From NCBI GenBank assembly GCA_004802705.1, contig SGPL01000174.1:1-58011 (forward strand): a DNA stretch of 58,011 nt. The letters are read 5' to 3'. Positions 10,867-22,364 of this stretch are shown in pieces. The notes beneath the pieces were generated by a model, which saw only the letters and a program-made list of their open reading frames with translations, made no database searches and was not told where the DNA came from. Numbering within the stretch: the first letter of the stretch is position 1; every line of letters begins with the position of its first letter. Origin of the DNA: Bondarzewia mesenterica (Eukaryota > Basidiomycota > Agaricomycetes > Russulales > Bondarzewiaceae). The translations under genes and the position numbers were made by a program.

Positions 10867-13067
10867 ATGTCTGTGCAACCATCCCAACCACTCGCTACAG
10901 ACACTTCCACCCCCTCCCTTTCCGACCTTAACGTGGACAAGAACAGCCATCTCATCGTCGTCTCCAACCGTCTCCCCATCACCATCACAAAGGATGACCA
11001 GGGAGAGTATCACTTTAAGATGTCTTCCGGAGGCCTTGTCTCTGCCCTCTCCGGCACAAAAAAGTCCATGTCCTTCATCTGGATAGGCTGGCCAGGCTTC
11101 TACATCCCCCCCAAGGACCGCCCCGTCGTTGACCGCCGCCTCATGGACGAGTACTCCTGTCAGGCCGTCTACCTCGACGACGACGTCGCCGACCGTCATT
11201 ACAACGGCTTTTCCAACTCTATCCTCTGGCCCCTCTTCCATTACCACCCAGGAGAGATGAACTTTGACGAAGAGAACTGGCTCGCGTACCGTCAGGCCAA
11301 CATGCGCTTCGCCGAGGTCGTGCGTCAGAGGGTCAAGCCGGGCTCCATGGTCTGGGTGCAGGACTACCACCTCATGCTCCTCCCCATGTTCCTCCGCGGG
11401 CTCATCACCGGCGCCGAACACACCCGCGAGTTCACGGAGAACGAGCTCATGAAGATCACAGAAGGCGTCGAGAACGAGGATTTCCCCGTCTTTGGGAACG
11501 AGACCGTGCCCGACGTCAAGATCGGCTTCTTCCTCCACACCCCCTTCCCCAGCAGTGAGATCTACAGGTGAGCCTCCACCCACTCTTTCCCTCGACACTC
11601 GCCCACCGCGATCGCAAACTTTTTACGTGTCTGTCGTTGACCTTTCCTCGCGCGCAGGATCTTGCCCGTGCGGAGGGAGATTCTGCTCGGCGTGCTGTAT
11701 TCCGATTTATTGGGCTTCCACACATATGACTATGCCCGGCATTTCCTCTCCTCATGTACCCGCATCCTCGGTCTCCCGACCATGCCCAACGGCGTCGAGT
11801 TTGAAGGTCGCCTCGCACACGTCGGCACCTTCCCCATCGGCATCGATCCCACGTCGTTCACCGAGGTGCGGACTACCCTCCGCGATGATGTCATGTCCCC
11901 AGCGCCGTTTCCTTTTCTGACGTGCGTGTATGACAGAATCTGAAGAAGGAATCGGTAAAGAAGCGCATAGCCGCGCTCGAGCAACGGTTCAACGGTGTCA
12001 AGGTCATCGTCGGCGTCGATAGACTCGATTACATCAAGGGCGTCCCGCAGAANTTGCACGCGCTCGAGCTTTTNCTCACNCANCATCCCGAATGGATCGG
12101 CAAGGTTGACCTTCTCCTCCGTACTCCGTATGACGGGCTTTGCTGACGGTTTGCGGTTCTTTTCGTATGGTCTGATAGGTCGTACTGGTGCAGCTTGCGG
12201 TGCCATCGCGGCAGGACGTCGAGGAGTACCAGAACCTGCGCGCGACGGTGAACGAGCTCGTCGGGCGGATCAATGGACGATTCGGTACCGTTGAGTTCAT
12301 GCCGATTCATTTCATGCACAAGTCGCTCCCGTTTGACGAGCTGTGCGCGCTGTACGCCGTCAGCGACGTGTGCCTCGTCTCGAGCACGCGTGACGGGATG
12401 AATTTGGTGCGTCCTATTTCCTTCCCTTTGCCCTAGTCACTGACAGATCTCTCTTTTCATCTTTGCGCGATCGCGATCTTCTTTTGTTGATTCTCCATTT
12501 GGTTTTTGGTGGTAAGGTGTCGTACGAGTACATCGCGTGTCAGCAGGCGCGCCAAGGGGTGATGATCTTGTCCGAGTTCGCGGGCGCGGCGCAGAGTTTG
12601 AACGGGAGCATCGTGGTCAACCCGTGGGACAGCCAGCAGGTCGCGGACGCAATTCACGAGGCGGTGACCCTGGACGCGGAGACGCGCGCGGACAATCATC
12701 GGAAGTTGTTCAAGGTGCGCCATCCTTCTCCTTCCCCCCTATCCTTCATTTCTTCTTCTGTGCTTCGAGATGATAAACGAAGAGACGGTTGACGGCGCTT
12801 TTTATTTTATTTTAATCTTCACTCTCCCTCAATTGTGGGGTGCAGTACGTGACCAAGTACTCGGCGGCGTTTTGGGGCACGTCGTTCGTGCGCGAGATGG
12901 CCAAGTTGAACGTCGAGGACGTCGACAAGGGCGGCCAGGCGGAGCTGAAGCGAGAGGACATGGACAATGGCGTGGTGCAGCAACCTCCGCCTGAACCTCA
13001 GTCTGATCCACAGCAGGACGAGGATTGCGACGCCAGCGACGCGACTGCGCCCGACGACGATTCATGA
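10867..13067 (+). CDS. TPS1: Alpha,alpha-trehalose-phosphate synthase (UDP-forming)
   Basis: Exons 10867-11567, 11658-11865, 11937-12104, 12179-12406, 12517-12714 and 12846-13067 join in phase, giving about 574 residues. The enzyme (glycosyltransferase family 20) joins UDP-glucose and glucose-6-phosphate to trehalose-6-phosphate, the first step of trehalose synthesis in the cytosol. Diagnostic segments, in order: VVSNRLPI, FIWIGWPGFY, VQDYHLMLLPMFLR, GFFLHTPFPSSEIYR, GVDRLDYIKGVPQ, SSTRDGMNL and LSEFAGAAQSLNGSI. The UDP-glucose and Glc6P contacts in the R/K pair (GVDRLDYIKG) and the DGMNL/EFAG loop are intact. The C-terminal 45 residues form an acidic Pro/Asp tail not needed for catalysis. 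Four ambiguous bases lie in exon 3 (12053-12083), and the intron 3 donor (GTTGAC) is unusual. Identification is certain. Confidence 0.95.
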
Positions 13068-13703
13068 TCTCTCCGCCGTTTGTCCTTTCTTGTTTTCTTA
13101 TTCGTGTTTCTTCTCTCTGGGAATAGATTATGGGGGTCCTCTGTGCTAGATAGATCGCGACCGGGGAGTGGTGTTCGGGCAATGGGCGTGGGGTTTTTTC
13201 TATTATCCGTATTTTTTTCACTTAGCTCATGTATGTGTATGATCGATCGTCCGGTTCTCGTCTCATCTTTCTCGGCGCCGTTCGCTATTGTTGTCTGTCG
13301 TAACGTAGTGTCGTCGCTGTTTGCCCTTACTACATACATACACATACATATACACATGTACTCCTCCTCCTCGTCGCGCACGGGCTGTTGTCGTTATTTG
13401 TTGTCGTTTCCCTGGCTGCTGTTGACGTGTTGTATCGATTTTATGTGGCTCTTGGGTGGGTAATTTCTTTAGATGCACATACACGGTGCGATTTGCATGG
13501 CAAACACGTAGCAGTAGTACACTCATACAAGATTGTCGTTTTGTTGCTTCTCGGCGCTTCGATCGATGAGTGCTGAATACCGAGTTGTCAGCTTGAGGTC
13601 AAAGGTCGATAACCGCTGCGTGTGCACACCCTCGGCGAGTCGGCGCGTCCCCAATCCTGGCGCCCGTCCATCAGGTCATCAGGTGACCGTAAACAAGTTC
13701 CAC

Positions 13704-13736
13704 GTGATCGGAGACGCTCCCCGCGTCTCCGATCAC
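13704..13736. repeat. Perfect 14-bp inverted repeat with 5-nt loop
   Basis: GTGATCGGAGACGC at 13704-13717 is followed by a 5-base loop and its exact reverse complement at 13723-13736. It lies about 640 bp downstream of TPS1. It could be a protein-binding palindrome, a small element remnant or an RNA hairpin. Confidence 0.85.
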
Positions 13737-14085
13737 CTTCGGGACGTCTGCCGCCGCGTCGCCGATGTGTGTCGTTGCAACTTGGCAAAGAACAGCGCTC
13801 ACTCTCGGACAATGATATAAATCAGTGACATAGCTGATACATGAGCGCGGTGCGGGACACACGTAAGTCAGTTTCAAGTCGGACGGTTACTGTACTCCAA
13901 GTTGCGACGTGTGACGTGTTCTTGTTTGTTTTCTTTTGGCTGAGGGGCATTTGCGAAACGCGCGGTGCGCGATGCGTGTTTATATCCCGGCGCGGGTCGG
14001 CGTCTTGGCGACGGGGGGGGGTCTCAAATTCTTTTTTGTTTCGGTTTTGGTTTTGGTATTGCATCTTGCGTTTACTCTATGCATA

Positions 14086-14179
14086 TGTACTCGTGTACAT
14101 AGGTTCTCGGATTCTGGGGAATAGAGTTTCGTACGTACATACGCGATCGCTCCAGTAGGCTGTCAAACAAGTGGGGGTG
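14086..14179. repeat. 94-bp direct repeat, copy A
   Basis: Identical over 94 bases to 14521-14614. It begins TGTACTCGTGTACATAGG and ends GTGGGGGTG. Similarity with indels extends on both sides, so the repeat is the best-conserved core of a duplicated unit of about 430 bp. Confidence 0.9.
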
Positions 14180-14520
14180 TCTCTTATTTCTTGGTCCGCG
14201 CGTCGAGATTCGAGAAGAGAAGCGTGTACCGGATACGGTACCATCCAAAACGTTCAAACTTTCAAAATGTCGAGTACCGATGGTCCGAGAAGAACATGGA
14301 CATGGATCCAATTGAAGGCGAGACCGAAGTGTGGCCAGCAATGAGCATAGCCAGAAGGGGGTGTCGTATGACTATGCGTGTATTGAACTGTAACTTATAT
14401 GAGATCTTTGAGAGCTTGTTCCGACTCAAAACGTTAAGACTTCGACGAGGGGGGTCTCGTATTCTTTTTCGTTTTGGTTCGGTCTTGGTATTGCATTTTG
14501 CCCTTAACTTTATGTATGTG

Positions 14521-14614
14521 TGTACTCGTGTACATAGGTTCTCGGATTCTGGGGAATAGAGTTTCGTACGTACATACGCGATCGCTCCAGTAGGCTGTCA
14601 AACAAGTGGGGGTG
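14521..14614. repeat. 94-bp direct repeat, copy B
   Basis: Second copy, 435 bp downstream of copy A in the same orientation. The flanks also match copy A in pieces, for example GAAGTGTGGCCAGCA and GTCCGAGAAGAAC. Confidence 0.9.
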
Positions 14615-15463
14615 GTTTCTTATTTTTTGGGTGCGTGCTTGAGAAGAGAAGGACGTGGGTGGACGTCCAATTGCAAGCCAGTGCCATTGTACCATTGGTC
14701 CGAGAAGAACGTCCAAAGGCGAGACCGAGGCGTTTTTGAATCTGCGTGCGAGTCTGCGACCGGGTACGGTACGAAGTGTGGCCAGCATAGCCGGAAGGGG
14801 ATATCGTCCGCATGCGTGTATCGATATATCGATATCCTGAACTGTAAAAACTCTGTAACTCGTATGGGACCTCTTTGTTTCGAGCGACGGACTGCGCGTG
14901 TCGAGCCTGCTCGAGACGTCGAGACTCGGAGGCTCGGAGACTCGGGAAGCGCGAGCGCGAAAAGAGGCTGGCATCGGCGAACACCGAACCACAAATGTAA
15001 ACGGGGAGCGCACTGCGAACGGTCTGGAATCTGGATGTCTCTCGAGCGTTGCCTGAGGGAAGTGCGCAGGCGGGGAGACGGTTGCACAGTGAGTACATAC
15101 CCAAGCGTGAATACATCAGCATACGGGTCGAACGGGGTGTATCATGCACGAACAAGCATAGGTAGAGAAAAGGCCGAGTTGCTAGGGAAATGCTTCCGGT
15201 CAAACTATAAAAAGGGACACAAAAAAGAAAACAACGTCGAAAGCACGTCAGACGACACAGAACGAGACGACGAGACACGAACGATGGCATGAAATGATAA
15301 AAAAAAACGTCGCAGCTGTATATTGTATAATTAGCTGGTAAAAAAGACCCGTCCAATCGTTCCTACTAAAACAATCGAATTAGATGCCTGGCTCCTTCCC
15401 TCAGTCTCCGCAAGAAAAGTGAGAAAGACACGACGAGTATCCCGCGTCCGCTGAGCATTGTCA

Positions 15464-16678
15464 TTACTCCTCGTCCTCGCTCCCGTCCTCGCCCCCCTCG
15501 TCGTCGTTCGCCCCCTGCCCGCCCGTCCACTCGCGCTCCCATAATGGCACCTCGTCCATGTGTTGGAGCATCAGCGCCGGATGCCCGCGCGGAAGTGCGC
15601 TCCGAGCTCGTTGCAGTCGCGTGACGAGATTCTGTCGCTCCGACAACATCTCCTGCAAATAATCGATCGCTGAGAACCAGAAAAAAAAATCAGCAAGTCG
15701 GAAACAAAAAAAAGGCACATCGGTGCGAACGCGTTGCACATACTCTTCTGCAACACGATATTCTCGCTCCGCGGCCCCGCGCGTCCGTCCACCTTCTCCC
15801 CGTCCTCACTTGGCCCTCGCCCTCGACTTGCGCCTGCGCCCAGCAGCAGCCCCGGCGCCGCTCGCAGTCGCGGAAATAGCTTCGTCCTCGGCCCGGATGG
15901 CCTCTCGTAATGCAGGGACGGCTTCGCAGAGGGCCTCGTAACCCCTCCGGATGTTCGCGCGGCGTTTCTGCTCGGACTGGATGTGATTGGCTTTCTTTTG
16001 CGAGGGCGTGAGCAACGCGGCCTTACTGGACCCCGAGCCCGAGCTTGAGCTCGAGGGCCCAGAATCGCGTGGCGTCGGCGGCGTTGTGGAATCGGTCGTG
16101 GCCGTGGACGCTCGCCGACGTTTATGCGACACGGGGGGAGCTTCCGAGTCGTCGGAGAGGGTGCGCTTTGATGAGGAGGGGNCGGTNGAGGGGGGGTCGG
16201 TCGTGGAAGACGAGGACGAGGAGGGTCGAGGCGAGAGTTTCGAGTTGTGGGGCTGGGTGAGGGTGTGGTGGGGCGCGATGTGGGTGGGCGAGTTCACGCG
16301 AGGAGCGGTCTGACGACGAGACTGGAGAAAGCTGTAGAATGGGTTGGTAGGGGGATGCCGTTGCGAGGCGGAGGTGGAGGTGGCCGAGAGGGCCTGTGCA
16401 GAACGTTGCACGGATTTGAAGAGCGGGGGGAGGTTCTGGCAGGTTGCTGGTGGCCATGTCGGGGTGCTGGACGTGGAGGATTGCTGCAAGGACATCAGGT
16501 CTTTGGTTGCCTTTGTGAGGGCCTCTTTGCCGGGGGCGGGATGGGGGACCGGTATGTCGTCTGCGAGGAAAGACCATTCTGAAGCGTTGAAGAGGGAATC
16601 CGCGACGGTGTAGTCGTAGTCGATGGACGAGAGAAACGACTGGAATGCATGGGACTCTGAGGGGGAGAGGAGAGACAT
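15464..16678 (-). CDS. bHLH transcription factor with apparent frameshift in the loop
   Basis: Exon 1 is 16678-15744 and exon 2 is 15669-15464, a canonical splice giving KTIDYLQEMLSERQ. The N-terminal 210 residues are Ser/Pro-rich. The basic region and helix 1 are NHIQSEQKRRANIRRGYEAL, followed by a long Ala/Gly/Arg loop, then DGRAGPRSENIVLQKTIDYL as helix 2, as in Max/Mlx-like or INO4-like fungal bHLH proteins that bind E-boxes as dimers. The tail is acidic (GANDDEGGEDGSEDEE). Helix 1 and helix 2 lie in different frames: a TGA follows RARAK at about 15809-15811, and one base must be skipped there to join the frames. No intron of credible length repairs this. A sequencing or assembly indel is likely, since N bases lie nearby at 16182 and 16188. 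True inactivation is the alternative. Confidence 0.75.
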
Positions 16679-17236
16679 CGTCGGAGAGAGACGACCACAG
16701 CCAAAGAGCCCTCATGTGATATTCCCCACCGTGTTGTCCCCTGTTTGTCCCCTCGCTTGCCTGTTATGGGAATAACCCCACACTTTCCCCAGCTTGCTCC
16801 GGATGCCTCCGATCGCTGAGCTCACAAGACTCATCGATCCGGCCGGCGCTTGGGCAGCCAAACCTCCTCGGCCGACGCTTCAAAAAATCCCCTCTCCTTT
16901 CATCCTCCGCGATCCCTGCCGCTCATCCTGCCCCACACCCACCTCGCAAACTCAACTTCTCTTCTAGTGTATCGCAGTACAACCGCACAATCTCTCCGAA
17001 GTGCATCGGTCTTTGTTACGAGGGTGCAAAAAAAAGAAAGACAAAAAATCATCCAAGCCGACCGGCCCATGGTTGTCGCAAAGATAGACAAAAAACACTG
17101 CCGAAGACACGTAGTCTAAAGTCCTTCGACCCCGCATCGTGCCAAGCCCCCATCCCCCACTTTCTCTCAATTTCACCCCTCGCCCTCTGATCTCGCTCTG
17201 GCCCTTTCCACCCAAGTTGATTGGTTCAAAAGACCC
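16679..17236. other. Intergenic: bHLH promoter and 3' flank of the CaaX-protein gene
   Basis: 558 bp with no convincing gene. The short open frames on both strands lack recognisable domains. Confidence 0.4.
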
Positions 17237-18983
17237 TCACATAACGGTACAACCACTCCCACCCGCCTGGCGCTGCTGCCGCCCCTCAGTATCACTCGCC
17301 CGCAGCCGCTTGGCAGGTCTCGCATCAACCCCACCGTCATCGGAGTCTCGCGGCGCGCGTTGCCCCTCCACATGAACCTTCAACGAACCTGACTTCGGAT
17401 CGTCTGCCGTACCATCCATCCCTCGTCCGCGCTTCTGCGCAGGACGTCGCCCCATAATGCGTCGAACCTCTATCTTCTCAGCTGGCACGTACTCGCGTTC
17501 CCCACTCTGCGGGCCTGGCACGTCCTTGAACCCCGCGATTGCGGTCGCCCGTCGATCCCGTCTCTCCTGCATCTCAGCGTGCCACGCTCGGCATCGGACC
17601 TTCTGGTAATGAGTTCCAGGCTGCAGAACTATGGACCGATACCCTCCGACGTCGCGCTCCTTCAGAATTCGTTCGTACAGAGGTAACGCCCCTTCTCGAA
17701 GTCCCTCGTCAATCTCGTGTAGGTCCATCAACACGCTGTCCATGACGAGCGAATTCAGCGGGAGGTGTTTCGCGAGGGTCTGGCCCTGGAAGCTCGCCCG
17801 AGCCAGGTTCGCTGCGCGACGCGTATGGCTATTCGCGCTGGGCGTCTCGCAGCTTCCCCCAACGAAGCAAGCCTCCATCTCGAATCCCCACCGCCGAGCC
17901 GCCCTCCGCAGTAGCTCCAGCGCGGGAAACTCCGGGGCATAATCCGCGAAGCCGTTCAGATGCCATGCCGTGGGTACCGAGCAGACATGGAAGCGCACGA
18001 CGTGGTCCGTCCATTCGTCGGCCCAGCAGCAGACCGTGTCTAGAAGGGCGTGAAGCTCGGTGACCCGGGCTGCGGGGTGAGGAACAGAAAAACTCTTCTC
18101 GCCCTTGGTCCAACGGGAATCCGTGTAGGCGGAGGTGATGGCCACGCCGCCTGTACCAGACTGCGCCATGCCGACGTAGACGTCAACAACGGATGCGGGG
18201 GATGGCGACGAGATCGAAGATAATCCGCTCGGGGACGCGTATCCCGACCCTCGAGCGGGTCCAGCTGCAACGTCCTGCTTGGGTGATTTCAGGTATCGCC
18301 CTTTGCGAGGCACTCCCGGGTATAGCTGGTGCCATAATATCTCGAGGACGCCGTCCGGATCGTCAACAGAATGAGGAGCACAGTTCTCCGGACGTGTGTC
18401 GCCGTCGTCGGCATCTGCCATTGAGTGTGCGCAGACGAGATCTTGAGCCCTTCCGAGACGTAGTAGGCGGGACAGGTGCCTCCACATGAATTGCATGTCA
18501 TAATCAGAAGGAAGGGGACGGTCGAGGTCGAGTGTGGCATAGAGTATAAAGATGGGGCTGAGCCGGAGCCGGAGTAGACGATCAAGTGTATATCGCGGGT
18601 ATGGGAGGAGTTCTGAGACGAGTCGTTTGGCGATGGCAAATTTGGCTGTAGATACTAGTAATGACAGAGGACAATCAAATTTCGTGTTCACGATGACAAT
18701 AAGACACGAAGAACTACTCACAATTCAAACCGACGCGCTCAAACTGTATGTCAGACAATGGTACGACAGGGGCAGGACGCCATGCCCCATCCCTTGTGAG
18801 CCAGTCGACATTCAAACGAGCGTAAGTGCAGAGCGAGTATGCCCGAGATGGCCAGTAGGCATGAAATATTTGTTCTACATCTCCCCAACGACCGCTCCGA
18901 TGACAATTGGACAGGACGTTCAGCAGAACGTCTGGAGAAGACGCTGGTCGCCCTTCGACTGAAGACAATACGAGAGAAGGCAT
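17237..18983 (-). CDS. Unknown protein with CaaX-like C-terminus and possible degenerate RNase H-like domain
   Basis: Two exons, 18983-18722 and 18645-17237, join in phase (RVGLNS|KFAIAKRLV) and give about 556 residues. The exact start is uncertain. I do not recognise the family. Residues around the middle begin VVDVYVGMAQSGTGGVAITS, continue with TELHALLDTVCCWADEW, and reach FPALELLRRAARRWGFEMEA. This strand-helix order resembles the RNase H domain of retroelement polymerases. The first Asp and the Glu have counterparts, whereas the later two catalytic Asp positions appear lost. A basic nuclear-type stretch (GRRPAQKRGRGMD, PAKRLR) follows. The last four residues are CTVM, a CaaX motif suited to farnesylation. 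Function unknown. RNase H similarity is inference. Confidence 0.6.
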
Positions 18984-21085
18984 GATCAATGTCGCTGCTG
19001 TTCTCTGAGAAAGGGGGAGGGGGGCGGGTCGAGATGGTCGAGGCCGAGGTTATTGTGCGTGCGTGCGGTAGCAGACAAAAGCAAGGAGGGGGGTTGCTAG
19101 GCATGTACATACCTTTTGGTGAGCAATATAAAAATGGGCGCAAGCGTCTACGTTCCTCGCGCTGATGATTTCGTTGCGCCGTATCCGCAGGGAGGTCGGA
19201 GCTGCCTGGGGGTCGAGGAAAAACAAATTGTCACGTGATATCAGGGTGAAAAGAAGAAAAAAAACCCCAGTCGCACAAAAGAAAAAAAGAGACGGTAAAT
19301 ACGCACCCACCGACAGGAAAAGGGGAGCGTGACACTCTGGCCATCGGTTGGGGAAATACAAGATCCCGCGAGTCGCAGAGGTCCCGCAACAACACGAGGG
19401 TCGCCGTCAGTACGCGGCACAGGCCCCACACGCGTCCTCGGCTTGCAGAAGCACAGCCAACCTGCACAAAAACGTCGGTGGTATGATGTTCTCGATGCCA
19501 AGAGTCATTCTAGCGGTGTGCTCTTTCAACGTGGGCTCTGCCAGGTGGTATCGGGGCCCTGAAAGTCCAGCGGCGTATCGCCCTGAAAGAACTGCGATCT
19601 CGATGGATTTAGCTTAGCGCATAGCATGTTAATGTGGTAGCCTGCGGCCGCGCAAGCTGTTCGGTTGTATATGGTGAAATGGAATCGTCAGATGGACGGT
19701 CAGCCCGCAACCCCGAGTCCACGCACATCATGGTCCTGTCAGTTGGTCAACGACGTACCTGAGAACATAGGGGACACTTCACCCGTGAAAAAACGCGTGT
19801 AACTGGATTATATGATGGAAGGAACGAGTTGTGATTGAACAAAACTTGGATGGAACGAGCGTCGAGCTGTGACAAAGTGTCACCGTGACGGGGACATGGT
19901 GTCGCGATTGAAGAACGTGGACCAGCGCGACACCTCCTACAACTTGTGAGAGAGCAGGCGTCTTTTACGAGTTGCCCAATCGATCCCGCGGGCGACGAAC
20001 GTAGCGCTCCCCACATGTTCCTGCACCTCCCACTGTGCCAGCATAACGTCCTGCGCCACTTCGTTTGGAGATATAAAAACTCACCCGTGCGAATTCAGCT
20101 TGCTCCAGGGCGTTGCAGAAGGATTGCGGGAAGCAATCATAAATGCCGCAACACATGCATCCTTCAGCGTAGCTCTCGCAGACTTTGTCCTGAAGTCATT
20201 ATCATGAGCTAAACCACAATGTGTACGTACCGCTCAGCAAAATTCCACTCGGCTGGCCATCTAAGGGGACTCCCCATAGACATACATACTTTCCATATCG
20301 GCATTGAAGCCGGCCTCGACGCGACAGACATCCTCCCAGAGCTTCGCTATCGCCTTCGGGATGCTTGAGCATCACTTCCTAGCTCGTCGAAAAGTCCGCA
20401 GTGAGAATCTTTTGAATCTGCTCACCTTCATAAATGAACGGAATCTGAGCGGTATTCTTCCCGTCCTTGCCTGTGGAATTCCCCGATATCCCGATGAGAA
20501 TGCGACAACTATTGCGCGCGTAGACGAGANGTAGTGGACGGCGATGACGTCGCGCTCGATTTGGGTGTAAAACGCTGCACGTNAACGTTCTCTTCGATAC
20601 CTCTCAATGTCGAGGCGACATGGGTTAGTTTAGTAGATGCACGCCGAGAATTCGTGCCGCCGCTTCAGGGATTCAAAGCATAGAGTGCTCCGCGCTTGTT
20701 TGCGGGTCGAACGCNAGTGCTCACCTCATCATGTTGAACACGTCCGGGCCAAAAGAACCATTCTATACGTNACNGTATCTTCCTTTTCAATTCCTTGTTC
20801 GGGAGCACGTAAACGGTATCCCAGGGTTTAAGCGTCATTGACGACACCTTGATCCAGTTCACGCCATATACAAACGTCGGTGGACGAGGCGGAGAGAATT
20901 ATGACCAAGAGGAGTGCCAGGTGCTATCAAAGTATGCAAATAGTAGAGTCTGAGTTGAGTCCACTTCAAGAAGCGGNGGTCAAGTGAGCCNGCCAGGAAG
21001 TTCTCACGCCTGCTAATCCAGAACTTCCGTCCAAGTCNCCTCCCCGAAGCCAATTTTGAGTACTCGAGTCCAAACGCGGACAGCC
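18984..21085. other. Unresolved 2.1-kb region with fragmentary minus-strand coding potential
   Basis: Many short open stretches on the minus strand look protein-like, for example AKLWEDVCRVEAGFNADMES near 20330, SYAEGCMCCGIYDCFPQSF near 20140 continuing in phase through a GTGAGT intron into DVMLAQWEVQEHVGSATF, and KSIEIAVLSGRYAAGLSG near 19590. They cannot be chained into one consistent model, several N bases (20530-21115) interrupt frames, and no family is recognised. It may be a decayed or badly sequenced multi-exon gene. The right end must also hold the TAN1 promoter. Confidence 0.25.
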
Positions 21086-22364
21086 ATGAGTGAGAAGANA
21101 CGAGGTGGTCAGNGNAACGATAGAGGAAAACGAAGATATCGCCATGTAATCTCTCGCTGCGGTAATTTTACCCACCACACTGACTCTTATTCGATATGCA
21201 GGATGGAACGCCAATTTGGGGGAAACGGTCAATAGACGGACCTGGCGTTTGGGTCAGCTGCGTGAAAGGCAAGGAAAAACAGACTGTGGGAGAACTTTAT
21301 GATTTGTTCGACCAGGTATGTGGATTTTTTCCTCGTTGGATAACCTGCTGATTTGACTCTGTAAGCTCGCTTCGGAAATGTGGCCGGCAGAAGACATTNC
21401 TGCCATCGCAGACGACGACGGGGAGGGTGTAGGTATAGGTGATGATACAGAGGAAGATCTTGAGAAACAACTTGCCAAGGAATTAGCATCTATCAAGAGA
21501 CCCAGAAAGGAGCAGAGGTTTGGTATGCTGCGTAATGATATGTTCCCGTTATTTGCTCATGCGCGTCCTCTTTGCTTTCCAGCTAACTGTCAAACAAACA
21601 CACCCTGTGGTAAGTTCCGCGGACCGTCACTCAAACTTACCACACCATGCCAATGATTTTTCCGCAAGTCGTATTTATTTCGTGTAAAGCGCCGATCGAT
21701 CCTGTGAAGCTCGTGCTCAAGCACATAGATAACGTCGAAACCACGGGGGTCACGCACACAAGGTAAAATTCCTTTACGAATCACACCGCAAAGTCTCACA
21801 AATCTCTTAGATACACGCAGCGACTTACACCAGTTGCTGGGTCATGCGTCGCCAACGTCCCAGAAATACAATCTCTTTTTAGACGTATCCTGAGCGACTT
21901 TGTTGCTGATAATCCCGATACCATGTATCGTGTAAGCCACCTTTTTTTATTTTCTTCGAAGTCGATCTCAACGGCGGGATCGAATTTACAGTACAAAATC
22001 GAGCTTCGTTCGCGAAATCACAACACCATATCACGGCAGCGCTTGATNGATGCGATCGTAACATGTGTGCCCGATGGATACACGGTAGACCTCGAAGATC
22101 CGGAACTTTTCATCCTGGTCGAAGTCTTCAAGGTAGGTTTATGATCTTCAGATGACCCTTGCAACTAATTCATGCCCGTGAAACGCGGTTCAACAGAGTG
22201 TCTGCGGTATTAGTATTGTGCGGGATTACTACGAACACCAGAAGTTCAACGTTATGGAGATCGCAAAGNCAAAGAACGAGGTTGAAAACTTCGAGAGCGG
22301 CGAGGGGCGTTTGAATGCAAAAAGATTTGAAGAAAAGGTCCCGGTAGATGTGGGCGCGGATTGA
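21086..22364 (+). CDS. TAN1: THUMP-domain tRNA acetyltransferase adaptor (TAN1/THUMPD1)
   Basis: Eight exons join in phase: 21086-21145, 21202-21315, 21366-21522, 21583-21609, 21669-21762, 21811-21931, 21992-22132 and 22197-22364, giving about 293 residues. TAN1 binds tRNA and works with the Kre33/NAT10 acetyltransferase to make N4-acetylcytidine at C12 of tRNA-Ser and tRNA-Leu. The N-terminus is basic (GKRRYRH) followed by DGTPIWGKRSIDGPGVWVSC and KGKEKQTVGELYDLFDQ. The middle has RLTPVAGSCVANVPEIQSLF. The THUMP domain spans roughly residues 165-260 (SRNHNTISRQRLIDAIVTC, VDLEDPELFILVEVFK, SVCGISIVRDYYEHQKFNV). Exon 4 is only 27 nt. Ambiguous bases occur in exons 1, 3, 7 and 8. Identification is secure. 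Confidence 0.92.

Larger units (their letters stand above)
13068..15463. other. Gene-poor interval with internal duplication and a hairpin
   Basis: About 2.4 kb without a convincing gene. The left 500 bp is the TPS1 3' flank, T-rich with short CA/TA repeats near 13330-13370. A perfect hairpin lies at 13704-13736. From about 14020 to 14880 two diverged copies of a roughly 430-bp segment follow each other. Open frames of 228-252 codons occur on both strands at 14600-15350, but none has a recognisable domain or a bias that favours one strand. Confidence 0.5.

Noticed and set aside
10540..11598. 352-codon minus-strand frame opposite TPS1
   Set aside because: Antisense shadow of TPS1 exon 1 caused by its codon bias. 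The real protein is the plus-strand synthase.
14598..15356. Overlapping 252- and 228-codon frames on both strands
   Set aside because: No start context, splice pattern, domain or strand preference. They arise within the duplicated GC-rich interval.
20966..21232. Minus-strand frame starting MAISSFSSIV that looks like a signal peptide
   Set aside because: It is antisense to the first exons of TAN1, which are fixed by the GKRRYRH-DGTPIWGKR junction.
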